5,631 nt of DNA. It comes from Alcaligenaceae bacterium (GTDB taxonomy: Bacteria > Pseudomonadota > Gammaproteobacteria > Burkholderiales > Burkholderiaceae_B). The notes beneath the pieces are model-generated. The model worked only from the letters and a program-made list of their open reading frames with translations, had not been told where the DNA came from and searched no databases. The translations under genes were made by a program, and so were the position numbers. Position 1 is the first letter of the stretch. The number at the start of each line of letters is the position of its first letter. The DNA is taken from contig JAJUJN010000151.1 in assembly GCA_029265335.1 (NCBI GenBank), forward strand, positions 1 to 5,631, in the 5' to 3' direction. Below, in pieces: positions 1 to 5,631 of this stretch.

Positions 1-45
1 CAGGGGCACCAGCAACGGTGCCACGATCAGGAAAGGGTGCGTCAT
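1..45 (-). CDS. mrpD: Mrp antiporter subunit D, N-terminal fragment (cut by window edge)
   Basis: Only the first 15 codons are present, reading MTHPFLIVAPLLVPL, and the gene runs off the left edge. The hydrophobic start fits the first membrane helix of MrpD (MnhD), the NuoN/NuoM-like proton-channel subunit of the Mrp cation/proton antiporter. The identity rests mostly on position: it follows mrpC directly, as in all known Mrp operons. The ATG overlaps the mrpC stop codon as ATGA (42 to 45). An AGGA at 52 to 55 on the minus strand lies 6 bases before the ATG and supports this start. The overlap implies translational coupling to mrpC. The rest of the protein, including its conserved charged residues, cannot be judged here. 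Confidence 0.8.
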   Translation of the reverse strand, partial: MTHPFLIVAPLLVPL

Positions 46-443
46 TGAGGGTCCTGAGCGGATTCGGTGGAAGCGTCGGGGAGGGTGGCGGGGTCGATGA
101 ACTCGGCATCGGTGAGGCTCTCGGCGTCGAGCGTGCCAAAGCGGCGCCAGGCTTGCAGGGCCAGCATCAGGGCAAAGGCGGCCAGTCCGAAGCCAATCAC
201 AATGGCGGTAAGGATCAAGGCCTGCGGCAGCGGGTTGGCGGCGTGGGCCGCCAATACCTGTTCACCGTTCGCGATGAGGGCTGGCGTGGCGCTGCCGATG
301 CGTCCCGCCAGCAAAATGGTGAGGTTGACGCCGCCGCCCAGCAGAATGAAGCCAAGCAGAATTCGCGGCAGGTCGCGACTCAAGAACATATACACCGAGA
401 CACCGATGACCACGGCGATGGCGATGGCCAGCAAGGATTCCAT
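42..443 (-). CDS. mrpC: Mrp antiporter subunit C (NuoK-like)
   Basis: Predicted 133-residue inner-membrane subunit of the Mrp (Mnh/Sha/Pha) monovalent cation/proton antiporter, homologous to complex I subunit NuoK. Three membrane segments are visible at about residues 3-21, 28-47 and 73-97. The family signature PLPQALILTAIVI is at 71-83, and a GGGVNLTILLAG block is at 36-47. The start at 443 is chosen because AGGAG (449 to 453) lies 5 bases upstream; the same frame stays open further upstream only as a shadow of mrpB. It is about 20 residues longer than the Bacillus subunit (about 113 residues). The extra length is a hydrophilic, acidic tail from about residue 103, rich in Asp, Glu, Ser and Thr. 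It lies 8 bases downstream of mrpB and overlaps mrpD by 4 bases. Confidence 0.95.
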   Translation of the reverse strand: MESLLAIAIAVVIGVSVYMFLSRDLPRILLGFILLGGGVNLTILLAGRIGSATPALIANGEQVLAAHAANPLPQALILTAIVIGFGLAAFALMLALQAWRRFGTLDAESLTDAEFIDPATLPDASTESAQDPQ

Positions 444-448
444 GACGT

Positions 449-453
449 CTCCT
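449..453 (-). promoter_or_regulatory. Shine-Dalgarno of mrpC overlapping the mrpB stop codon
   Basis: On the minus strand the junction reads TAGGAGACGTCATG. The AGGAG uses the last two bases of the mrpB TAG stop and sits 5 bases before the mrpC ATG. It fixes the mrpC start and suggests that ribosomes ending on mrpB can restart on mrpC. Confidence 0.75.
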
Positions 454-853
454 AGCGACGGGTCAGATTGAGGAAGATGGCGCACACTGTGCCCACGACC
501 ACCAGGTACACGCCGATGTCGAAGAGCAAAGCCGTGCCCAGCGGCATACCGAACACCTGCCACCATTGGTGGGTAAGAAAGCCCTGGCCCAGTACCAGCG
601 CGGGTACCCCGCTGGCCAGCGCGCAGAGAATGCCAGTGCCGCAGAACGACGTGGGCGCGTAGCGCAGAAGGGCGACCGCCTCTTCGCGACCGCGCGAGAT
701 GGCGTAGAACAACACCCCGACCCCCGCAATGAGGCCGCCGATGAAGCCGCCGCCCGGCGAGTTGTGACCGCGAAAGAGTATGTAGAGCGAGTAAAGCACC
801 GCCAGCACGAAGATCGGCAGGGCCGAGGTGCGCAGAATCAGGGAAGGTCTCAT
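452..853 (-). CDS. mrpB: Mrp antiporter subunit B
   Basis: Predicted 133-residue integral membrane subunit of the Mrp antiporter, close to the usual free-standing MrpB length (about 140). Four hydrophobic stretches are visible, at about residues 10-27, 36-53, 71-90 and 103-128. The family hallmark [12 protein letters not shown] is at 30-41, with P33 and F37 matching the conserved proline and phenylalanine of this loop. The second hallmark [10 protein letters not shown] is at 112-121; D112 is the counterpart, by motif, of the membrane acidic residue described as essential in Bacillus MrpB. The ATG overlaps the mrpA stop as ATGA (850 to 853), and a GGAG at 862 to 865 lies 8 bases upstream. In many proteobacteria this domain is fused to the end of MrpA; here it is a separate gene. 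Confidence 0.95.
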   Translation of the reverse strand: MRPSLILRTSALPIFVLAVLYSLYILFRGHNSPGGGFIGGLIAGVGVLFYAISRGREEAVALLRYAPTSFCGTGILCALASGVPALVLGQGFLTHQWWQVFGMPLGTALLFDIGVYLVVVGTVCAIFLNLTRR

Positions 854-3231
854 GGCTGTGACTCCGCAGCAGAGTTGGACGAACTTGCGCTGGATGGCCG
901 ACGCGGCTGGCGGCGACCGCCTCGTTCGCCCCGAGGGCCGCGACCCCCAGCACGCAGCAGCGCCACGACACCGAAAGCTGCAATGGCGAGCACGGTGATT
1001 TCGCCCAGGGTGTCGAGCGCACGGAAGTCGACCAGAATCACGTTGACCACGTTGTGGCCGTGGGCGCTCAGCAGGCTATGTTCGCCAAACCAATCGGATA
1101 GACGACGATCGAAAGGCACGGTGAGCATGCTCAGCAACACCCCTGCCACCGCCACGCCCACCAGCGTGGCGATACCCGCATCCCGGCGCTTCTGCGAGCG
1201 AGAGCGCGTATCACGCTGCGGCAAGGGAATGCGAGCCAGAGTGGTGGCCAGGATCACCACCATCAGGATCTCGACCGAGAACTGGGTGAAAGCGACGTCG
1301 GGCGCACCGAACATCAGGAATACTGTGGCAATGGCAAAACCCACCAGGCCCACGGCAATCACGGCGGCAAAAGCCGTTTGCGCCCGTGCGGCTGCAATGG
1401 AGCCCACCACCAGCGCCACAAATGCCAGCCAGCGGCCGTCGAAGGGGTTGAACCAGAACGAAGGCAGAGCCAAACCGCCCTGAAAGAGAAGGGGCGCCAG
1501 CATGGCCACGGCGGCCACGCCAAAAAGCCAGGCGATATAGCCGCGCAGGCTGCCATGCTGAAAGAGATTGGTGCTGCCGCGGGCCAGCACGGTGAGCCCG
1601 TGCATGGTGGCGTCGTAGCCTTGCGTGGGCGAGTAGCGGTCGATCCAGTGTTGGCGTTGCAGCCACAGCCGCAACGGATTCCAGACCCTGAAGATCAGCA
1701 AACCGGTGATCAGGGTGGCCAGACTCAGCAGCAGCACCAGATTGACGCCGTGCCACAACTGCAGGCTGATGCCGGTGGGCCGCCCCAGTGTGGCTGCGGC
1801 AGCGGGTTCGATCCAGCGTGTTCCCGCCGTGGCCAAAAACAGCCCGGCCAGCAGGCTCAGCAGGCCCAGCACCATGGGCCCGGCCAGCAGCGCGCCGCCC
1901 GGATCATGCGGTGGCAAGGGGGTGCGAGCGCGCGGACCGAGGAAGAGCCGGAGCCCCATGATGGCGGCGATCGCCACGGTGCCGGCGTTGACCAGGAAGA
2001 GGCCCACCACCAGTGTCGTGCGCCACAGTTCGCTGTGTATCGCCGTTTCGTACATGATCTCTTTGCCGACAAAGCCGAGAAAAGGCGGCAAGCCGGCCAT
2101 GGAGGCACTGGCCAGCAGGGCAGCCACGAACGTAAGCGGCATGGCCCGACCTAGGCCCTGGAGCTGGGTGGCGTCGCGCAGACCGGTTTCGTGATCAAGA
2201 ATACCGGCAATAAGAAACAGCCCAGCCTTGTAAAAAGCATGCACCAACAGAAAGGTGATGGCAGCGACCATGGCCATGGGCGTGCCGATGCCCAGCATGA
2301 GCGTGAGAATGCCCAGAGCAGCCACCGTGGTGTAGGCAAGAATGCGCTTGAGATCGGTGGCGCGCAGCGCCATGATGGTGGCCACCAGCGCAGTGGCCAG
2401 GCCAAAGCAGGTGAGCAGGCCGTGCCAGAGCGGCACTTCGGCGTAAAGCGGCGAAAACCGCGCCATCACATAAATGCCCAGCTTCACCATGGTGGCCGAG
2501 TGCAGATAGGCCGAAACCGGCGTGGGGGCCGCCATGGCGCTCGGTAGCCAGAAGTGGAAGGGTAGTTGCGCCGATTTGGTGAAACAGCCCAGCAGAATGA
2601 GCAGCATGGCGGCGGTGCTGGTAGACGAGCCCAGCAGCACTTCGCGCGCGGCAATGATGCCCGACAAACTCGTGGTGCCCGCATCGACCACCAGCATCAG
2701 CAGTCCGGCCAGCAATGCCAGGCCGCCGCCCGCCGTGACCATCAGAGCTTGCAGCGCCGCCTTGCGGGCCTCGGCCTTTTCGTGGTCATAACCCACCAGG
2801 AAGAAGGAGGTGAGGCTGGTCAGTTCCCAGAAAATGAACAGCACGATGACGTCGTCGGCGGTGACAGCGCCCAACATGGCCATCATGAAGAACAACAGCA
2901 TCACCACCAGGCGACGCGAGCGGGTGTCGTCGGCAAGATAGCGCCCGGTGTACAGAAAGATGAGCATGCCGATGCCGCTGATGAGCAGGGCGAATACTGC
3001 CGCCAAGCCGTCGAGGAGCAAGCCACCCTGCATGTCGAGAGCGGGAACCGACCAGAAACCGCTCACCCACCCGATAGGGGGAGCCTGCCACGCGAGCACG
3101 GCATAGAACGCGAAGCACAACGCGGCCGCGACAAAAGCCAGCTTGGGTGAAGTGGGGCGGGGAGTGAGCGCGGCTGCCACACTGGCCGCGAAAGCGAGCA
3201 GAATGGGTATGACCAGGGCAAGGTTAGGCAT
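850..3231 (-). CDS. mrpA: Mrp antiporter subunit A (NuoL-like)
   Basis: Predicted 793-residue polytopic inner-membrane protein, the largest Mrp subunit, about the length of the unfused Bacillus form (about 800). The first 500 or so residues are the NuoL/antiporter-type channel. E136 in FWELTS, K219 in [15 protein letters not shown]250 in [10 protein letters not shown]295 in DLKRILAY and K335 in HAFYKAGLF are all in place. The C-terminal third carries the MrpA-specific regions: APDVAFTQF with E654 just after it, and DTLGEITVL with D740 and E744. These acidic residues match by motif those reported as essential in Bacillus MrpA. After the last helix (about residue 762) comes an Arg/Gly- then Ser-rich tail of about 30 residues. 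The start [14 protein letters not shown] gives a normal first helix but has only a weak GAG upstream. First gene of the operon, divergent from the fmdB-like gene; overlaps mrpB by 4 bases. Confidence 0.96.
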   Translation of the reverse strand: MPNLALVIPILLAFAASVAAALTPRPTSPKLAFVAAALCFAFYAVLAWQAPPIGWVSGFWSVPALDMQGGLLLDGLAAVFALLISGIGMLIFLYTGRYLADDTRSRRLVVMLLFFMMAMLGAVTADDVIVLFIFWELTSLTSFFLVGYDHEKAEARKAALQALMVTAGGGLALLAGLLMLVVDAGTTSLSGIIAAREVLLGSSTSTAAMLLILLGCFTKSAQLPFHFWLPSAMAAPTPVSAYLHSATMVKLGIYVMARFSPLYAEVPLWHGLLTCFGLATALVATIMALRATDLKRILAYTTVAALGILTLMLGIGTPMAMVAAITFLLVHAFYKAGLFLIAGILDHETGLRDATQLQGLGRAMPLTFVAALLASASMAGLPPFLGFVGKEIMYETAIHSELWRTTLVVGLFLVNAGTVAIAAIMGLRLFLGPRARTPLPPHDPGGALLAGPMVLGLLSLLAGLFLATAGTRWIEPAAAATLGRPTGISLQLWHGVNLVLLLSLATLITGLLIFRVWNPLRLWLQRQHWIDRYSPTQGYDATMHGLTVLARGSTNLFQHGSLRGYIAWLFGVAAVAMLAPLLFQGGLALPSFWFNPFDGRWLAFVALVVGSIAAARAQTAFAAVIAVGLVGFAIATVFLMFGAPDVAFTQFSVEILMVVILATTLARIPLPQRDTRSRSQKRRDAGIATLVGVAVAGVLLSMLTVPFDRRLSDWFGEHSLLSAHGHNVVNVILVDFRALDTLGEITVLAIAAFGVVALLRAGGRGPRGERGGRRQPRRPSSASSSNSAAESQP

Positions 3232-3255
3232 GTGGGCTCGGCATGAAGTTCGAGA

Positions 3256-3280
3256 CGGACGAAGCTTGACCTTCGGTCCG
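3256..3280. repeat. Imperfect inverted repeat in the mrpA leader
   Basis: The left arm CGGACGAAG (3256-3264) and right arm CTTCGGTCCG (3271-3280) are complementary over 9 pairs with one bulged base, around the 6-base spacer CTTGAC. It ends 25 bases before the mrpA start codon. It could be a hairpin in the mrpA mRNA leader or a two-fold protein-binding site. There is no T-run after it in the mrpA direction, so it is not a plain terminator. Confidence 0.45.
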
Positions 3281-3357
3281 AGTGATGTGGTTGCAACTTG
3301 GTTCCCGTAGTTTCATCAGGAACGCGGCTGCAGTATTCCGGACAGCTACGGCGCGTT

Positions 3358-3385
3358 AGTTTAACCTTCAACGCAGCTTCGCCAA
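3358..3385 (-). promoter_or_regulatory. Weak sigma-70-like promoter candidate for the mrp operon
   Basis: On the minus strand TTGGCG (3380-3385) and TAAACT (3358-3363) are spaced by 16 bases; each matches 4 of 6 bases of the -35 and -10 consensus. It would give a leader of about 120 bases containing the inverted repeat. Such matches arise often by chance, so this is only a candidate. Confidence 0.2.
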
Positions 3386-3394
3386 GAGGCAAGC

Positions 3395-3400
3395 TAAAAT
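3395..3400 (+). promoter_or_regulatory. -10 element candidate (TAAAAT) for the fmdB-aspS unit
   Basis: TAAAAT, in the context GCTAAAATC, matches 5 of 6 bases of the sigma-70 -10 consensus and sits about 55 bases before the fmdB-like start. No good -35 lies at 16 to 18 bases; the nearest, TTCAAC at 3368-3373, is 21 bases away. The T-rich stretch after it would form the leader. Confidence 0.4.
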
Positions 3401-3443
3401 CAAAGGTTTGGTTTTCGTTTTTCTGTTATTTGTTATTTCTTGT

Positions 3444-3447
3444 GAGG
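3444..3447 (+). promoter_or_regulatory. Shine-Dalgarno of the fmdB-like gene
   Basis: GAGG sits 7 bases before the ATG at 3455, good spacing for a ribosome binding site. It supports that start. Confidence 0.6.
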
Positions 3448-3454
3448 CCTTGTC

Positions 3455-3745
3455 ATGCCCATCTACGCCTACCGGTGTGCCGAATGTGGCCACGATCATG
3501 AAGCGTTGCAGAAATTTTCCGATGCTCCGCTCACCGATTGCCCCGCCTGTGGCGAGCCCGCCTTGCAAAAGCAGGTCACTGCGGCCGGCTTCCGCCTCAA
3601 GGGCACCGGCTGGTACGTCACCGATTTCCGCGATGGTGGCAAGCCTGCGGCTCAATCCGCGGGCAGCTCTGCTGAATCTGCCGAAAGCGCCAAGCCTTCC
3701 ACGGCCACCGAAAGCGCTGCACCGGCCAAACCAGCAACCCCTTGA
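3455..3745 (+). CDS. FmdB-family zinc-ribbon protein
   Basis: Predicted 96-residue cytoplasmic protein of the FmdB (CxxC-CxxC) zinc-ribbon family. The N-terminal MPIYAYRC is the usual family start. C8 and C11 pair with C29 and C32 to form one zinc-binding site, and GTGWYVTDFRDGG (50-62) is the typical end of the conserved part. From about residue 63 the protein is a low-complexity tail of Ala, Ser, Glu, Pro and Thr with repeated AES units, which is common in the family and probably disordered. The family takes its name from a putative regulator of formamidase/amidase genes in a methylotroph, but no role is established for most members and none is assigned here. It is preceded by GAGG 7 bases from the ATG and followed after 42 bases by aspS, so the two are probably co-transcribed. 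Confidence 0.88.
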   Translation: MPIYAYRCAECGHDHEALQKFSDAPLTDCPACGEPALQKQVTAAGFRLKGTGWYVTDFRDGGKPAAQSAGSSAESAESAKPSTATESAAPAKPATP

Positions 3746-3775
3746 GCGGGTGTCCACCCCTTAGTTTCAACTTTC

Positions 3776-3779
3776 AGGA
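3776..3779 (+). promoter_or_regulatory. Shine-Dalgarno that decides the aspS start
   Basis: AGGA lies 8 bases before the ATG at 3788. It overlaps the earlier in-frame ATG at 3779, which has no purine-rich stretch at a usable distance. This favours 3788 as the true start, which also gives the usual N-terminus MRT. Confidence 0.7.
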
Positions 3780-3787
3780 TGTCTTTC

Positions 3788-5581
3788 ATGCGTACGTGCT
3801 ATACCGGCCAGGTCTGCCGCGATCACCTCGGGCAGACCGTGACATTGTTCGGCTGGGTGCAACGCCGCCGCGATCATGGCGGTGTCATTTTCATCGACCT
3901 CCGCGATCGCGAAGGCTTGGCCCAGATCGTCTGCGACCCCGACGCCCCCGCCACATTCGCGGTGGCCGAGAGTCTGCGCAATGAGTTCTGCGTGCGCGTC
4001 ACCGGGCGCGTGCGCGAACGTCCTGAAGGTACCGTCAACCCCGACCTCCCCTCGGGCGAGGTCGAGGTGCTGGCTACCGATATCGAGGTGCTCAACCCGT
4101 CGGTCACGCCGCCCTTCCAGCTCGACGACGACCACCTCTCCGAAACGGTGAGGCTCACCCACCGCGTGCTCGATCTGCGGCGGCCCGAAATGCAGCACAA
4201 CCTCATGCTGCGCCACCGTGTCACTCGAGCGGTGCGTCAATACCTCGACAACCTCGGTTTCATCGACATCGAAACCCCCATGCTCACCAAGAGCACGCCC
4301 GAAGGCGCGCGCGACTACCTCGTGCCGTCGCGGGTGAATGCTGGTGAATTCTTTGCTCTGCCGCAATCGCCGCAGCTCTTCAAGCAAATGCTCATGGTGT
4401 CGGGCTTCGATCGCTACTACCAGATCACCAAGTGCTTTCGCGACGAAGACCTCCGTGCCGACCGGCAGCCCGAGTTCACCCAAATCGATTGCGAAACCTC
4501 CTTTCTGAACGAAGAAGAAATCCGCGAGCTCTTCGAAGGGCTCATCCGTCAGGTGTTCCGCGACGTGCAGGGGGTAGAGCTGCCCGAGCCGTTTCCCACC
4601 ATGAGCTATCACGAAGCCCTCTCGCGCTTTGGCTCCGACAAACCTGATCTGCGGGTGGCGCTCGAATTTACCGAGCTCACCGATGTAATGCGCGATGTCG
4701 AGTTCAAGGTGTTCTCGGCAGCGGCCAAGGCCGACGGCGGTCGGGTTGTGGCGTTGCGCGTGCCGGGCGGCGCCGATCTCAGCCGTGGCGAGATCGACGC
4801 CTACACCAAGTTTGTGGGTATTTATGGCGCCAAGGGCCTGGCCTGGATCAAGGTGAACGACCGCAGCAAGGGTCGCGAAGGCTTGCAGGCGCCCATCGTC
4901 AAGAATTTGCACGATGCCGCCATCGAAGCCATGCTCGAGCGCACCCAGGCGCAAGATGGCGACATTCTCTTCTTTGGCGCCGACAAAGCGCGGGTGGTGA
5001 ACGACGCCATGGGCGCGCTGCGCGTCAAGATCGGTCATAGCGAATTCGGCAAGAGCCACGGTCTGTTCCGTGAAGGTTGGCAGCCCCTGTGGGTGGTCGA
5101 CTTCCCCATGTTCGAATACGACGACGGCGAACGTCGCTATACCGCCGCTCACCATCCCTTCACCAGCCCCAAAGACGGGCACGAAGATCTGCTCGAAGAG
5201 CGCCCGGGCGAAGCCTTGGCCAAGGCCTACGACATGGTGCTCAACGGTTGGGAGATCGGCGGCGGCTCGGTGCGGATTCACCGCGAAGAGGTGCAGAACA
5301 AAGTATTCCGCGCGCTCAAGATCGACGAAGCTGAAGCGCGTGACAAGTTCGGTTTTCTGCTCGACGCCCTGCGTTACGGCGCGCCTCCGCATGGCGGCGT
5401 GGCCTTCGGTCTCGATCGCATCTGCACCATGATGACTGGCGCCGATTCCATTCGCGACGTCATTGCCTTTCCCAAAACTCAGCGGGCGCAGTGCCTGCTT
5501 ACCCAAGCCCCTTCACCGGTCGATGAGAGTCAGCTGCGCGAACTGCATATCCGCCTGCGGCAGATCGAGAGCAAGGCCTGA
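3788..5581 (+). CDS. aspS: Aspartyl-tRNA synthetase, bacterial type, probably non-discriminating
   Basis: Charges tRNA-Asp with aspartate using ATP, in the cytoplasm; essential for translation. With the start at 3788 it has 597 residues, close to the E. coli enzyme (590). The order is: N-terminal anticodon-binding OB fold (about 1-105), class II catalytic core split by the bacterial GAD insertion (about 290-420), and C-terminal end of the core. Visible motifs are motif 1 around ETPMLT (162-167), the flipping loop [13 protein letters not shown] (170-182), QSPQLFKQ (193-200), motif 2 with [14 protein letters not shown] (217-230) and motif 3 GLDR (541-544). H30 and G81 in the anticodon domain match the Pseudomonas aeruginosa residues linked to acceptance of tRNA-Asn; E. 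coli has Leu at the first. An in-frame ATG three codons upstream (3779) is the alternative start, less likely because its ribosome site is poor. It follows the fmdB-like gene and ends before a strong hairpin. Confidence 0.98.
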   Translation: MRTCYTGQVCRDHLGQTVTLFGWVQRRRDHGGVIFIDLRDREGLAQIVCDPDAPATFAVAESLRNEFCVRVTGRVRERPEGTVNPDLPSGEVEVLATDIEVLNPSVTPPFQLDDDHLSETVRLTHRVLDLRRPEMQHNLMLRHRVTRAVRQYLDNLGFIDIETPMLTKSTPEGARDYLVPSRVNAGEFFALPQSPQLFKQMLMVSGFDRYYQITKCFRDEDLRADRQPEFTQIDCETSFLNEEEIRELFEGLIRQVFRDVQGVELPEPFPTMSYHEALSRFGSDKPDLRVALEFTELTDVMRDVEFKVFSAAAKADGGRVVALRVPGGADLSRGEIDAYTKFVGIYGAKGLAWIKVNDRSKGREGLQAPIVKNLHDAAIEAMLERTQAQDGDILFFGADKARVVNDAMGALRVKIGHSEFGKSHGLFREGWQPLWVVDFPMFEYDDGERRYTAAHHPFTSPKDGHEDLLEERPGEALAKAYDMVLNGWEIGGGSVRIHREEVQNKVFRALKIDEAEARDKFGFLLDALRYGAPPHGGVAFGLDRICTMMTGADSIRDVIAFPKTQRAQCLLTQAPSPVDESQLRELHIRLRQIESKA

Positions 5582-5588
5582 TCTGTGT

Positions 5589-5623
5589 CGGGTCCTGCCG
5601 CCGCAGCGCGGCGGCAGGATCCG
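5589..5623 (+). terminator. Strong GC-rich hairpin after aspS, probable terminator
   Basis: Arms 5589-5604 and 5608-5623 form 16 pairs (15 Watson-Crick and one G-T) around a 3-base AGC loop, starting 7 bases after the aspS stop. There is no T-run in the 8 bases that remain in the window, so it may be a terminator of the U-poor kind, a 3'-end stability hairpin, or a site that works in both directions. Confidence 0.5.
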
Positions 5624-5631
5624 TCTGAGCG

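Larger units (their letters stand above)
3232..3454. promoter_or_regulatory. Divergent intergenic region between mrpA and the fmdB-like gene
   Basis: This 223-base gap separates two genes transcribed away from each other, so it must hold both sets of start signals. It is clearly richer in A and T than the genes, above all at 3391 to 3442. It holds the leader hairpin, the promoter candidates listed separately, and an 8-base palindrome GTTGCAAC at 3290 to 3297. No binding site for a named regulator is recognised. Confidence 0.7.

Noticed and set aside
444..1022. Upstream extension of the mrpC frame to about 326 codons
   Set aside because: The part before the ATG at 443 overlaps mrpB and the end of mrpA in another frame and looks nothing like MrpC; the ATG at 443 has a good AGGAG.
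566..2154. Plus-strand open frames of about 258 to 305 codons opposite mrpA and mrpB
   Set aside because: They are antisense to clear membrane-protein genes, have Gln/Arg/His-rich low-complexity products and no recognisable domain.
3224..3244. A 6-codon minus-strand mini-frame (ATG at 3244) overlapping the mrpA start
   Set aside because: It could in principle couple translation to mrpA, but it has no Shine-Dalgarno sequence and such short frames are expected by chance.
3424..3437. Tandem TGTTATT repeat in the leader of the fmdB-like gene
   Set aside because: Just two 7-base copies in a T-rich stretch; no sign of a longer array or known element.
3298..3501. A 67-codon plus-strand frame across the divergent intergenic region
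   Set aside because: It begins with TTG, has no good ribosome site, and runs into the fmdB-like gene in another frame. No family resemblance.
3748..3759. Small inverted repeat GGGTGTCCACCC between the fmdB-like gene and aspS
   Set aside because: Only four or five pairs with a tiny loop and no proper T-run; too weak to act as a terminator, and the short gap favours co-transcription.
3779..3787. Earlier aspS start giving three extra residues
   Set aside because: The AGGA that serves the ATG at 3788 overlaps this ATG, and no ribosome site lies before it. It remains possible but less likely.
3767..5506. A 579-codon open frame on the minus strand opposite aspS
   Set aside because: It lies almost wholly antisense to aspS, whose plus-strand product carries every expected AspRS motif. 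Long antisense frames are common in GC-rich genes with strong codon bias; this one has no recognised domain of its own and a His/Gly/Val-rich make-up typical of such shadows.

Overview
The window reads as ordinary chromosome from a GC-rich betaproteobacterium, most likely of the order Burkholderiales. The strongest pointer is the aspartyl-tRNA synthetase, whose wording throughout (for example [18 protein letters not shown] near the N-terminus and [19 protein letters not shown] near the C-terminus) follows the Burkholderia-type enzyme from memory. The finer taxon cannot be given from this sequence alone.

Left part (1 to 3231, minus strand): the first four genes of an Mrp/Mnh-type multisubunit monovalent cation/proton antiporter operon, in the order mrpA, mrpB, mrpC, mrpD when read leftwards. 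mrpD has only its first 15 codons inside the window, and mrpE, mrpF and mrpG are expected beyond the left edge. The genes are tightly packed: A/B and C/D overlap by ATGA, and the B stop codon lies inside the Shine-Dalgarno sequence of C. The products should assemble in the inner membrane into one complex that exchanges Na+ (or another monovalent cation) for protons. MrpA and MrpB are separate proteins here, not one fused chain.

Middle (3232 to 3454): a 223-base divergent intergenic region that must carry the start signals for both directions. It holds an imperfect inverted repeat in the mrpA leader, a good extended -10-like element for the rightward genes, and a T-rich leader.

Right part (3455 to 5581, plus strand): a small FmdB-type zinc-ribbon protein, then aspS after 42 bases, probably one transcript. 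The AspRS has the residues that mark the non-discriminating form, suggesting that Asn-tRNA is made through the amidotransferase route in this organism. A strong GC-rich hairpin follows aspS.

No mobile element, CRISPR array, tRNA or rRNA was seen. I found no convincing undescribed system. The points worth a second look are the unfused Mrp layout in this lineage, the AspRS specificity signature, the apparent loss of a gene usually found between fmdB and aspS, and the leader hairpin.
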